Shown one piece after another: positions 35,678-44,238 of a stretch of 64,000 nt of DNA. The notes beneath the pieces are model-generated. The model was not told the origin of the DNA. It did not search any database and saw only the letters and a program-made list of their open reading frames with translations. A program made the position numbers and the translations under genes. Within the stretch, counting starts at the first letter, position 1; every line of letters begins with the position of its first letter. The DNA comes from Flavobacterium reichenbachii (GTDB lineage: Bacteria; Bacteroidota; Bacteroidia; Flavobacteriales; Flavobacteriaceae), in NCBI RefSeq assembly GCF_002217435.1, contig NZ_MUHF01000006.1:62001-126000 (forward strand), given 5' to 3'.

Positions 35678-37032
35678 TTATATCCTTGTTTTATACCTAA
35701 TTTTTTCATTTTTGAATACAAAGTCTGTGGCTGCATTTTTAAGAGTTCTGCTGCGCCGCCCGGACCAGAAACTTTGCCTTCGCAAATTTGAAGTGCATTC
35801 ATAATATGTTCTTTTTCCATTTCTTCCATCGACTTCATTTTACCGTTATTAAATTCTAACGGACTTGAATTATGAGAAGGAAGATCAAACTTTTCGATTT
35901 CGCTTGTTTTAGCAAGAAGTACATTTCTTTCGATCAAATGTTCTAATTCGCGAATATTTCCCGGCCAGTCGTAGTTTTTTAGCTGATTTAAAGCGGCAGT
36001 ACTAATACTGCTCACATTTTTTCGTGAACTCGCCGCATATTTTTTAAGGAAATAATCTGCCAGAGCTTCAATGTCTTCCTTGCGTTCTTTTAATGTCGGC
36101 AATTGAATCGGAAAGACATTTAGTCGATAATATAAATCAAGTCTGAAACGGCCTTCTGCAACTTCTTTTTCCAGTGATCTGTTGGTTGCGGCGACCACTC
36201 GAACGTTGATTTTGATCGTTTTATTTCCTCCCAATCTCTGAATTTCTTTTTCCTGCAGCACACGCAATAATTTTACCTGAGAATCAAGCGGCAGTTCGCC
36301 AATTTCATCCAGAAAAATAGTTCCGTTATCTGCCTGCTCAAACTTTCCGATCCGCAGCGAATTTGCGCCTGTAAAAGCACCTTTTTCATGTCCAAAAAGT
36401 TCCGATTCTATTAACGAATGCGGTAAAGCAGCACAATTGACAATTACAATAGCATTTGATTTATGTGCCGATAGATCGTGTATAGAATGTGCTACTCTTT
36501 CTTTTCCGGTGCCGCTTTCGCCCAGAATCAATACCGAAGTTTCGGCTGGAGCTACAATTTTAATTTTTTCAATCACTTCTCTTAAGAGACTGCTTTTTCC
36601 GATGATTCCTTCAATTTCTTCATTTTCATTATCAAGCGGAATCTCTGCCAAAGTTCCTTTTTCCTGACCAAATCTGTATTTTGCAATGTCGAGCATTACA
36701 ATAAGATCTCTCTCGCGAAATGGTTTTACCATAAATCCGTAAGGATGCGTTGCTTTTACGGCTTCCAAAGTAGTTTGATTGGTATTGGCAGAAATGTACA
36801 AAAACGGTAATTGTATTTCGCGCAGTTCCCACGCAAGATCAATTCCGGTGAGGTCACCTTTCAGCATAATATCGAGTAAAACCCAGTCTGGTCTTTTATC
36901 TACTATAAGTTTTCTGGCCTGAACCACAGAAGAAGCGATACCCGTTATTTCATAACCCGCTTTTAGCAGCATGATTTTTAAATCATTGGCTACAATAAAT
37001 TCATCTTCAACAATTAGAATTTTCTCCTTCAT
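35674..37032 (-). CDS. Sigma-54 response regulator (receiver-AAA+-Fis)
   Basis: The receiver domain (1-120) has the phosphoacceptor D54 in VLLDIMLKGD and the conserved Lys in GFMVKPFRE. The AAA+ domain carries GESGTGKE (171-178), GAFTGA (218-223) and LDEIGE, and a Fis-type helix-turn-helix closes the protein (GPGGAAELLKMQPQTLYSKM). It activates sigma-54 RNA polymerase when phosphorylated. The cognate kinase is encoded 8 nt upstream. The recognition helix differs from that of the paralogous activator at 31789, so the two probably bind related but different sites. Confidence 0.93.
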   Translation of the reverse strand: MKEKILIVEDEFIVANDLKIMLLKAGYEITGIASSVVQARKLIVDKRPDWVLLDIMLKGDLTGIDLAWELREIQLPFLYISANTNQTTLEAVKATHPYGFMVKPFRERDLIVMLDIAKYRFGQEKGTLAEIPLDNENEEIEGIIGKSSLLREVIEKIKIVAPAETSVLILGESGTGKERVAHSIHDLSAHKSNAIVIVNCAALPHSLIESELFGHEKGAFTGANSLRIGKFEQADNGTIFLDEIGELPLDSQVKLLRVLQEKEIQRLGGNKTIKINVRVVAATNRSLEKEVAEGRFRLDLYYRLNVFPIQLPTLKERKEDIEALADYFLKKYAASSRKNVSSISTAALNQLKNYDWPGNIRELEHLIERNVLLAKTSEIEKFDLPSHNSSPLEFNNGKMKSMEEMEKEHIMNALQICEGKVSGPGGAAELLKMQPQTLYSKMKKLGIKQGYN

Positions 37033-37040
37033 TACTTTAT

Positions 37041-39317
37041 TTATATGATTTCAGAATTTTCGGCAGCTCCTTCAAATTCTGTATTTCTTGTAAATGCAAT
37101 TTTAATCTGTAATCCGTTATCATTTTTCATCTCAAAAATTCCGTCGATCTGATCGGTTAATCCCATCATTAAATTCATTCCCAGCGAATTTCTCTCTGTA
37201 TCTTCAAAATTCTCCGGAAGACCAACGCCGTTATCCGCAATTACAAGCTGATAATTGTTGTCTCCTGTATTTTTAAGTTCAATAATTACATCTCCTTTTT
37301 TGTCTGATGGGAAAGCATATTTAATAGCATTATTAATCGCTTCGTTTATAATTAATCCCAGCGGAACTGCTTGTGCAACATCAAGATACACTTTTTCTGT
37401 GTCCAGAACAAAATTGATTTTCTGGTCGGTATCAAAACATTCCCTCATATAACTTATCAACTCATAAATATACCATGACATATCGATATTGGCCAGATTA
37501 TCAGATTGATATAATTTTTGATGAATCAGCGACATGGCGTGCATTCTGTGCTGACTGTTTTGAATCGCCATTAAGGCATCTTCATTATCCAGATAAGCCG
37601 ATTGTGTGTTTAATAAACTAATGACAATCTGAAGATTGTTTTTTACACGATGGTGAATTTCTTTTAAAAGCCATTCTTTCTCCAGCAGCATTTTTTTGTT
37701 CAGTTCGTTCTGCTCGTTAATCTTTTGTCGTTTGATTTCGAGTTCTTCGTTCTTTTTCTTTTTTAATCTAAAACCATTGTATAAAAGTGCAATGAAAAGC
37801 ACCAAAACCAAAACGCCTGCTATAAAAATGTATCGGATAACGATATCATTATGAATCTGTATTTTTTGCAATTTTGCTTCCTGTGTCAGCAAATCGATAT
37901 TTTTGTCCTTTTTCTCGCTTTCAAATTCTACCTGAAGACTGTTAATCTGTTTGCTTTTTTCTCCTTTGAAAACCGAATCTGACAGGCTTTTATACAGCTG
38001 ATAATGTTTGATGGCATTTAGATAATCTCCTCGCGCAGAATCTGCTTTAAACCAAACTAAATAACTCTCAGATCGAATATTATTATTTCCCGTTGCTGCC
38101 GCGGTGGAATCCAAAAGTTTAATTGTTCTGTAAAAATCATCGTATTGTTTTACCTGAAGATGATAAGCAGAATAACTTCTTAGAACCGCAATTCTATTCC
38201 CGTTTCTTTCGGCATTTTCGCCATAATAAGCAGCAAGTTTCTTATAATATATTGCGGCTTTGGCGTTGTCTTTTTGTATTCTGTAAATATTAAATAAAAG
38301 ATAATTTTCGACCATCTGCCTCTCAATATTTGAAGTCGGAAAATTAACCTGCATTTCCTTTATCAATTTAAGAGCGTCGTTTTGTTTCTTTTGACGAATA
38401 AGCAGTGAACAAAGATTTTCGGCAATCGTTCTTACATATTCTGTGTCTTTGTAATATTTGGCAATTTCTAATGCTTTGTACCAATATTCCTCTGCTTTAT
38501 CATTTTGGCGCAGATAATAATACACCAGCGCGCCATGATTGTAAATAGAACTCAGCTGCAGTGAATTATCGCGCATGGCTAAGGCTGTTTTTTCTGCCAG
38601 TAAAGCATATTTTAAGGATTCAGAATAATTCCCTTTTTGAGTATGTACTTCCGAAAGAATATTGTAAACACCTTGCAATTCTTTAAAACCGATGCTTTTA
38701 TAAAGCAGCAGCGATTCTTGCAAAAACGGATCTGCTTTTTCCGGATTTTCGTTACTGCTGTACAATTCGCCAAGCTCTTTTAGTGCCGTTGCCTGCTTTT
38801 CTTTTGCCCCCGATTTTTTAAAAAGCTGTATCGCCGTTTCTTTTAGTTTGGCTTTCTTTTCCAGATCATTTTCATAAATCGCAAGTTCAGCATAAGCATC
38901 TCCTTGTTGTTCGGTCAAATTATTTTTCTGGAAATAGGCGAGTGCTTCTTTAGTCTTTTTTAATCCGTTTTTAGAATCTCCTTTTTCTCTGTAAATCTGA
39001 GCATCCAAAAGAATTGCTTTCCCTTTTCCGAGTTTGTAACCTAAGCTGTTACTCAGATTCTTTGCCTCAGAATTAATCGTATTGGCACTGTCAAGATCTG
39101 TTTTAAACTCACCGGGTTTGGTAAGATAATAATTGCTCAATGTCAAAAGTAATTCGACTTTTTGACTGTCACTTTCAGCAGCAGCAATTTTCTTTTTTAA
39201 TTGATCAGGATCTTCTTTTGACTGTGCCGTTCCATTAACGGATACCAATAAAAATAAAGACACTGTACATAGGATGTACAAGTGGTTTTTGACAGAAATA
39301 AAGGGGATAAAATTCAT
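37041..39317 (-). CDS. TPR-containing sensor histidine kinase (HisKA_2 type)
   Basis: A signal peptide (to about residue 31) is followed by a periplasmic array of TPR-like helical repeats (about 60-470), one membrane helix (about 496-515), a coiled linker (KKKKNEELEIKRQ), the phosphoacceptor region LLKEIHHRVKNNLQIV (His near 556) and an HATPase domain (NEAINNAIKYAF, IADNGVGLP). This is the common Bacteroidota kinase that pairs with sigma-54 or LytTR regulators. It lies 8 nt before the response regulator gene. The signal sensed by the TPR region is unknown. Confidence 0.92.
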   Translation of the reverse strand: MNFIPFISVKNHLYILCTVSLFLLVSVNGTAQSKEDPDQLKKKIAAAESDSQKVELLLTLSNYYLTKPGEFKTDLDSANTINSEAKNLSNSLGYKLGKGKAILLDAQIYREKGDSKNGLKKTKEALAYFQKNNLTEQQGDAYAELAIYENDLEKKAKLKETAIQLFKKSGAKEKQATALKELGELYSSNENPEKADPFLQESLLLYKSIGFKELQGVYNILSEVHTQKGNYSESLKYALLAEKTALAMRDNSLQLSSIYNHGALVYYYLRQNDKAEEYWYKALEIAKYYKDTEYVRTIAENLCSLLIRQKKQNDALKLIKEMQVNFPTSNIERQMVENYLLFNIYRIQKDNAKAAIYYKKLAAYYGENAERNGNRIAVLRSYSAYHLQVKQYDDFYRTIKLLDSTAAATGNNNIRSESYLVWFKADSARGDYLNAIKHYQLYKSLSDSVFKGEKSKQINSLQVEFESEKKDKNIDLLTQEAKLQKIQIHNDIVIRYIFIAGVLVLVLFIALLYNGFRLKKKKNEELEIKRQKINEQNELNKKMLLEKEWLLKEIHHRVKNNLQIVISLLNTQSAYLDNEDALMAIQNSQHRMHAMSLIHQKLYQSDNLANIDMSWYIYELISYMRECFDTDQKINFVLDTEKVYLDVAQAVPLGLIINEAINNAIKYAFPSDKKGDVIIELKNTGDNNYQLVIADNGVGLPENFEDTERNSLGMNLMMGLTDQIDGIFEMKNDNGLQIKIAFTRNTEFEGAAENSEII

Positions 39318-39369
39318 TTTTTAAAGATACTATATTATCAGAAATCTGCAATTTTAAATCCGTTTTTGC

Positions 39370-40035
39370 CTAGTTTTTACGGTGGTAGAGATAACAAATG
39401 ATCATTCCAACTCCAGGCAGAATTAAAGTCCCTAATCCGAAAAACTTTCCGGCAACCGCTCCTAAAAAACAACCCACAAGAAATCCGATTATGGTAACTA
39501 ATTGTCTCTTAAAACTTAGCAGTACATCAACATCTTTTAATCCGTTTTTTAATAGATTTCCTAAATCAAGAGATGCCTGCGTAACATTTCCGGTCATCAT
39601 CGTTGTTGGTCCGTAGGTTTCTTTAGCATACAATTTTCCAAAAGCATTCTGAAGTCCCATTGCAAATACGGTAGCCATAGCAACACTGTACATGGTCCAT
39701 TCGGAAAAAATGTCTAAGTATCCAAAAACATACGTTGCAATGCCGCTTAAAACCAAAATTAAACCTTCCCAAAATAAGACGGTATAATGATTTGTGGCTT
39801 TTAATGCAATTCTTCCTCCTGTAATCACGGCGATGATAAAAACAGGAAAAGTCAATAATTTTACCCAAGCGTGTATATCTGAACCTTTGATGATTTGATA
39901 AGCAAAGACAATAAAGTTACCCGTAACGTGTGCCGAAAATATAGAATCTGCAGCGACAAATGTTACGGTATCACAATACCCTGCTATTATCGTAAGGAGC
40001 AGAGTAACGTACCAAATATTTTTTTGTAATTCCAT
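39370..40035 (-). CDS. DUF1275 (YoaK) family membrane protein
   Basis: The 221 residues show about six hydrophobic segments and the family pattern AGYCDTVTFVA near the N-terminus, FSAHVTGNFIVFA, then FAMGLQNAFGKLY and TTMMTGNVTQASLDLG. The biochemical function is unknown. It sits 52 nt upstream of the kinase gene in the same direction. A TGTAC-N4-GTACA palindrome lies 33 nt before its start. Confidence 0.88.
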   Translation of the reverse strand: MELQKNIWYVTLLLTIIAGYCDTVTFVAADSIFSAHVTGNFIVFAYQIIKGSDIHAWVKLLTFPVFIIAVITGGRIALKATNHYTVLFWEGLILVLSGIATYVFGYLDIFSEWTMYSVAMATVFAMGLQNAFGKLYAKETYGPTTMMTGNVTQASLDLGNLLKNGLKDVDVLLSFKRQLVTIIGFLVGCFLGAVAGKFFGLGTLILPGVGMIICYLYHRKN

Positions 40036-40068
40036 AGTGTCATTAATTTCAATGATAGTTTAAAACTA

Positions 40069-40082
40069 TGTACTTTCGTACA
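40069..40082. promoter_or_regulatory. TGTACTTTCGTACA inverted repeat
   Basis: A 5-bp dyad TGTAC/GTACA with a 4-nt spacer, 33 nt upstream of the DUF1275 gene. It may be an operator; no second copy was seen. Confidence 0.3.
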
Positions 40083-40108
40083 TTTTACTTTCAGCTTTTA
40101 ATTTTTTT

Positions 40109-40170
40109 AAACCACAAATTGCGCAAATTCACACAAATTAATTAGCGTAAATTTTTGTAATTTGTGGTTA
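40109..40170. repeat. Palindromic intergenic element (R5)
   Basis: AAACCACAAATT (40109-40120) and AATTTGTGGTTA (40159-40170) form the terminal inverted repeat of a 62-nt element with ACACAAATTAATTAGCG inside. It lies between dps and the DUF1275 gene. Confidence 0.7.
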
Positions 40171-40240
40171 AAATCAAGCTTTCCAATTTTAGAAACTTAA
40201 AGTTTGTTGTGTAACTTATGAACTTGAAGTTCATAGTTGT

Positions 40241-40714
40241 TTATTTTAGGTGAGCGCGAAGCATCCACGCCATTTTTTCGTGATTTTCTAAAAGACCTGT
40301 AATATAATCGCTGGTTCCGGCATCGTGCAATTCTGCAGCAAAATTGTTGATGTTTTCACGTAAGTGGATCAAAATACTTTCATGGTCCAAAAGCAATTCT
40401 TTGATGTAACCTGTGCTATCGTTTTTCTCTCTGGATTCTTCTGTAAGATGCGTCAGTGCTAAATATTCTTTTAGAGTTCCCGGTGCATAATGCCCAAGAG
40501 TTCTGATTCTTTCTGCAACAGCATCTACAATTTCGTCTAAGGCTTCGTATTGTTGTTCGAAGAAAAGGTGTTTGTTGTAAAAATCCGGACCTTCTACATT
40601 CCAGTGTGCTTTTTTTGTTTTGGTATAAAGTACAAATTCGTCTGCTAAAACTTTGGTTAGTACATCTACGACTTTTGAGATGCTTTCTTGTTTAATTCCG
40701 ATGTTTGCTTTCAT
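40241..40714 (-). CDS. dps: Dps family ferritin-like DNA-protection protein
   Basis: The 157-residue four-helix protein has the Dps ferroxidase pattern: KKAHWNVEGPDF (His) and FEQQYEALDEIVDAVAERIR (Asp and Glu). Dps dodecamers store iron, consume peroxide and coat DNA under stress. Length is normal for the family. Its presence among electrophile- and oxidant-related genes fits a stress region. The R6 repeat lies directly upstream, so the promoter must lie between 40715 and about 40770 or inside the repeat. Confidence 0.93.
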   Translation of the reverse strand: MKANIGIKQESISKVVDVLTKVLADEFVLYTKTKKAHWNVEGPDFYNKHLFFEQQYEALDEIVDAVAERIRTLGHYAPGTLKEYLALTHLTEESREKNDSTGYIKELLLDHESILIHLRENINNFAAELHDAGTSDYITGLLENHEKMAWMLRAHLK

Positions 40715-40764
40715 TTTAAATTAGGTTTAGTAAATAATATTTTAAGGGTAATTCTAAATAATTC

Positions 40765-40929
40765 AAACACATAGTCCCGAAGCTTCGGGATAGATTTATA
40801 TTCTGAAATGAATAAAAGAATATAGAAAGAAACTAGTTTCTCACACATAGTCCCGAAGCCTCGGGGATGTATTAATACAAGTGAAACGCCTTTTTATGCG
40901 CTCCAAAAAAGCTATGTTTCTATGTGTTG
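40765..40929. repeat. 165-bp intergenic element, subtype shared with R7 (R6)
   Basis: The ends are AAACACATAG (40765) and CTATGTGTT (to 40928). The interior is near-identical to R7 (for example ATTCTGAAATGAATAAAA and AAGTGAAACGCCTTTTT). Unlike R7 it contains two copies of a small palindrome, TCCCGAAGCTTCGGGA (40775-40790) and a variant (40851-40867), each directly after ACATAG. It abuts the 3' end of the DoxX gene. Confidence 0.85.
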
Positions 40930-40932
40930 AAA

Positions 40933-41367
40933 TTAATTGTTTATAAAGGTTAATAAATAAGCGTCTAGTGAATATTTTCCTGCTCCAAGTGCAAGAATTA
41001 ATAATAAGGATAAAGTGTACATATAAGGCACATCGCGTACTTCGAGTGAATCTTTTCTGTGCACGACAAAATATCCAATCGCTGTAACGCCAATAGTTGG
41101 CAGTACAACCAATCGGGTGCCGATACCCAGAATAATTAGAAACGGAACTATTGTGTCAGAAAAAGTTGCCACTAATCCGTTTAGTTTTTCTGGCAGATGA
41201 AGCGGATTCGGAACGTGCTCTCTTTGTCCATTTTCTACTCTGAATTTCTTCATTCCGTGTACCCTGAAAAGTTCAACAGCAAGCAAGATTCTAAAAACTA
41301 AAAGCGCTGCATTATTGAAATTTGTTCCTAAATCAGAATAAAGGATTTTGTTTATAATTTCGGTCAT
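40933..41367 (-). CDS. DoxX family membrane protein
   Basis: ATG at 41367 (MTEIINKILYSDLG) is preferred; an earlier ATG at 41421 would overlap the upstream gene by 44 nt. The protein has four hydrophobic segments and the DoxX pattern LLVFRILLAVELFRVHGMKKF, then TIVPFLIILGIGTRLV. DoxX proteins are integral membrane redox-related proteins, in some bacteria linked to oxidative-stress complexes. It lies 10 nt after the amidohydrolase gene and 3 nt before the R6 element. Confidence 0.85.
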   Translation of the reverse strand: MTEIINKILYSDLGTNFNNAALLVFRILLAVELFRVHGMKKFRVENGQREHVPNPLHLPEKLNGLVATFSDTIVPFLIILGIGTRLVVLPTIGVTAIGYFVVHRKDSLEVRDVPYMYTLSLLLILALGAGKYSLDAYLLTFINN

Positions 41368-41377
41368 TTCTTTAAAT

Positions 41378-43264
41378 TTAAAAAGCAAAGCAAGAACACC
41401 CAAGTGCGCCCCAAAATGCATTATAGTTATTTACAGGTACATTGCTCATTCTGGCAATATTGTGGCTGTGAGCGTGAACATCACAGCTTCCGGAGCAGCT
41501 GTGAATTTGAGAAGTCAGACTTGGTTTTGCATCTGCTTTTGAGTTTTTCTCAATTGCGCTCTGCAAATTACTTTTGCTTGGATATCCGTTATAAATATTG
41601 GTTGGCGACCAGTCTGGTAATATTGGAATATGCGGTGGCGAAAACGAAGAGAAATCTCCATTAGCATACATAATTTTTCCGTCGACAATAGTCAAATCGG
41701 CTTCAATTTTTTTAATGTCTTCGTCGGCAATCGTAAAATAATCGCTGTCTAAAACCACTAAGTCGGCAAACATTCCTGTTCTAATATCTCCCTTTTTAGC
41801 TTGTTCCTGAGAGAACCAGGCGCTTCCTCTGGTATATAATTCTAAAGCTGTTTCTCTGCTTAATCTACTTTCGTTGTACAATTGCAAACCGCCGACTGTT
41901 TTTCCAACCGTCATCCAATACATAGAAACCCACGGATTGTAACTGCTCACTCTGGTTGCATCAGAACCGCCGCCAACGGGAACTTCCATTTCTAGCATCT
42001 TTTTAATTGGCGGTGTGTTTTCTGCCGCTTTTGCTCCGTATCGATCGGTGAAATATTCGCCCTGATACGCCATTCTGCTTTGTACTGCAATACCGCCGCC
42101 TAAATTTTTGACACGTTCAATATTGCGTTCGTCAATGGTTTCGGCGTGGTCAAATATCCACGGTAATCCGTTAAACGGAATTTCCTGATTGATCTTTTCA
42201 AATACATTCAAGAATCTGGTAATGCTTTCGTTATATGTGGCATGAAGTCTGAAAGGCCAGCGGTTTTCTACCAAAAGACGGACAACTTTTTCCAATTCGG
42301 CTTCCATATTTTCAGGAAGATCAGGTCTTGGCTGCAGGAAATCTTCAAAATCAGCAGCAGAAAAAACTAACATTTCGCCTGCACCATTGTGGCGGTACAT
42401 ATCATCTCCCTGATATAATTTTACGGTATCAATCCAGTCTTCAAAATCTTCAAATTCGTGTTTTGGCTTTTGAGTAAAAAGGTTGTAGGCAATTCTAACG
42501 GTCAATTGTTTCTTTTCATTCAATTCATTCACAACTTTATAATCGTCCGGAAAATTCTGGAATCCGCCTCCGGCATCAATCACACTTGTGATTCCGAAAC
42601 GGTTCAATTCCTTCATAAAATGACGCGTAGAATTGATCTGATGTTCATACGAAAGTGTCGGTCCTTTTGCCAAAGTCGAATACAAAATCATCGCATTTGG
42701 AGTCGCAATAATAAGTCCGGTTGGTTCTCCTTTAGAATCTCTTTCAATTTGTCCTCCCGGAGGTGCCGGCGTATTTTTATTATAACCAACAGCTCTTAAA
42801 GCGGCTCTGTTCATAATCGCCCTGTCGTACAAATGCAGGATAAAAACAGGAGTATCTGGTGCAATCGCATTGATTTCTTCTAAAGTCGGCATTCTTCGTT
42901 CTGCAAACTGAAACTCAGACCAGCCTCCAACTACACGAACCCATTGCGGATTTGGTGTGCGATCGACTTGTTCTTTCAGCATTCTAAGAGCATCGGCCAA
43001 AGAAGGAACGCCATCCCAGCGCAATTCTAAATTATAATTTAAACCGCCTCGAATCAAGTGAATGTGCGAATCGTTGATTCCCGGAACCACTCTTTTGTTT
43101 TGAAGGTCGATTATTTTGGTTTCTTCAGATGCAAATTCCATTACATTACTGTCGCTTCCAACTGCAATAAATTTTCCGTCTTTGATTGCTACCGCTGTAA
43201 CATTTGGCGTTTCGGCATTGAAACTATGAATTTTACCGTTGAATAAAATTAGATCTGCTTTCAT
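41378..43264 (-). CDS. YtcJ-type metal-dependent amidohydrolase with Cys/His-rich C-terminal tail
   Basis: The body (1-545) is an amidohydrolase of the YtcJ/PF07969 type: GKIHSFNAE at the start, PGINDSHIHLIRGG (metal His pair), WPFRLHATYNES, PWIFDHAETID and VPVGGGSDATRVSSYNP (metal Asp). The substrate is unknown. After a proline- and lysine-rich linker, the last 40 residues carry HSCSGSCDVHAHSH and CSC, a metal-ligand-like cluster I do not know from this family. It is 7 nt after the M17-N-like gene, and all three genes are bracketed by R6 and R7. Confidence 0.87.
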   Translation of the reverse strand: MKADLILFNGKIHSFNAETPNVTAVAIKDGKFIAVGSDSNVMEFASEETKIIDLQNKRVVPGINDSHIHLIRGGLNYNLELRWDGVPSLADALRMLKEQVDRTPNPQWVRVVGGWSEFQFAERRMPTLEEINAIAPDTPVFILHLYDRAIMNRAALRAVGYNKNTPAPPGGQIERDSKGEPTGLIIATPNAMILYSTLAKGPTLSYEHQINSTRHFMKELNRFGITSVIDAGGGFQNFPDDYKVVNELNEKKQLTVRIAYNLFTQKPKHEFEDFEDWIDTVKLYQGDDMYRHNGAGEMLVFSAADFEDFLQPRPDLPENMEAELEKVVRLLVENRWPFRLHATYNESITRFLNVFEKINQEIPFNGLPWIFDHAETIDERNIERVKNLGGGIAVQSRMAYQGEYFTDRYGAKAAENTPPIKKMLEMEVPVGGGSDATRVSSYNPWVSMYWMTVGKTVGGLQLYNESRLSRETALELYTRGSAWFSQEQAKKGDIRTGMFADLVVLDSDYFTIADEDIKKIEADLTIVDGKIMYANGDFSSFSPPHIPILPDWSPTNIYNGYPSKSNLQSAIEKNSKADAKPSLTSQIHSCSGSCDVHAHSHNIARMSNVPVNNYNAFWGALGCSCFAF

Positions 43265-43271
43265 AATTCAA

Positions 43272-44012
43272 TTATTTAGTATTCAATTTTGAAATAGCAT
43301 CTTTAATTCCTTCTCCTGCAACATTGTAAAAAGCAGGTCCGGCAAGCAGGATAACTTTAGTTAAAGGTTTGTAATCAGCTAATTTTTTATCTTTAAGAAA
43401 AGCCTGAGTTCTGTAAGCTTCAAAAGAACCTAAAACTACATTTGCAGCAACTAAAGCGGTTGGAGAATCGATTCCTGCATCTTTAATATCACTGGCAAAA
43501 GAATAATTAGAAACACCTAAACGCAGTGCTTCGCGCATAGCAGTACTTCCAACGCTGATCATTAAATCTGGCGTAAATTTAGTGCGGTCGCCAAGTCCAA
43601 TAAGCAATAACTGTTTAGAAGCCAAAGTACCTTTTGGAGGCGTAATCAATAAAGTTTCTAATGCGTGACCTTGAAATTTTCCGCTTTTGCGTAATTCAGT
43701 AATTATACCTTTTAAAGCGTCGTCTAAATGAACCATTCCGTTTAGGTTTGCAGGAAGGGCAGGAGGGTTAAAAATGTCACCTTCTGTATATTCAAAAACG
43801 CAGGCAACTTGTAATTCTGCTTCGGCTGCAGATGGCCCCTGCACCAATCCGTTTACTGCAACTCCATCTACTTTCCCCCAAGTTGTAGTAGAACCGAGCG
43901 CCGCGGTTTGTGCAAAGGCATTATTTGTGAAACCTGCGAATAAAATTGTGATTAGAAGAGTTAGAATACTAGTTCTAAGTCTGTAATTTGAGAAAATCGT
44001 TGTATTTTTCAT
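43272..44012 (-). CDS. Secreted protein with M17 leucyl-aminopeptidase N-terminal-like domain only
   Basis: ATG at 44012 gives a signal peptide ending NNAFAQ; the longer frame from 44063 begins inside the R7 repeat and is rejected. The mature part (about 50-245) resembles the macro-domain-like N-terminal domain of M17 peptidases: FEYTEGDIFNP, KSGKFQGHALETLLITPP, KQLLLIGLGD and SVGSTAMREALRLGV. The catalytic metal-binding domain is absent. It could be a ligand-binding or regulatory subunit. It precedes the amidohydrolase gene by 7 nt. Confidence 0.72.
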   Translation of the reverse strand: MKNTTIFSNYRLRTSILTLLITILFAGFTNNAFAQTAALGSTTTWGKVDGVAVNGLVQGPSAAEAELQVACVFEYTEGDIFNPPALPANLNGMVHLDDALKGIITELRKSGKFQGHALETLLITPPKGTLASKQLLLIGLGDRTKFTPDLMISVGSTAMREALRLGVSNYSFASDIKDAGIDSPTALVAANVVLGSFEAYRTQAFLKDKKLADYKPLTKVILLAGPAFYNVAGEGIKDAISKLNTK

Positions 44013-44055
44013 AGTGCTAAATTTTAGTTGATGAGAGTATGATTGTGATTTTTTT

Positions 44056-44212
44056 AAACACATAGAGACATAGAATTTATATTCTGAAATGAATAAAAAG
44101 AATATAAAAAGATACTAGTTTCTCAAACATAGCTATATGGATTACAGCTATGTTTATTAATGCAAGTGAAACGCCTTTTTTACATTTCTAAAAGCTATGT
44201 TTCTATGTGTTT
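44056..44212. repeat. Intergenic element, same subtype as R6 (R7)
   Basis: Terminal inverted repeats 44056-44073 and 44195-44212 match at 17 of 18 positions (AAACACATAGAGACATAG at the left end). The interior matches R6 closely over its length in direct orientation, without the TCCCGAAGC palindromes. It lies between the M17-N-like gene and the porin gene. Confidence 0.85.
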
Positions 44213-44238
44213 AAATTAATTATGTTGAATAAAAATTA

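Noticed and set aside
40765..40929. CRISPR-like array, because of repeated palindromes
   Set aside because: Only two short palindromes, no regular spacers, and no cas genes in the window.
42458..42799. 113-codon antisense ORF in the amidohydrolase gene
   Set aside because: Shadow of a conserved metal-dependent hydrolase frame; no promoter or family match.
44013..44063. N-terminal extension of the M17-N-like protein
   Set aside because: The first ATG lies in the R7 repeat; the ATG at 44012 gives a proper signal peptide.
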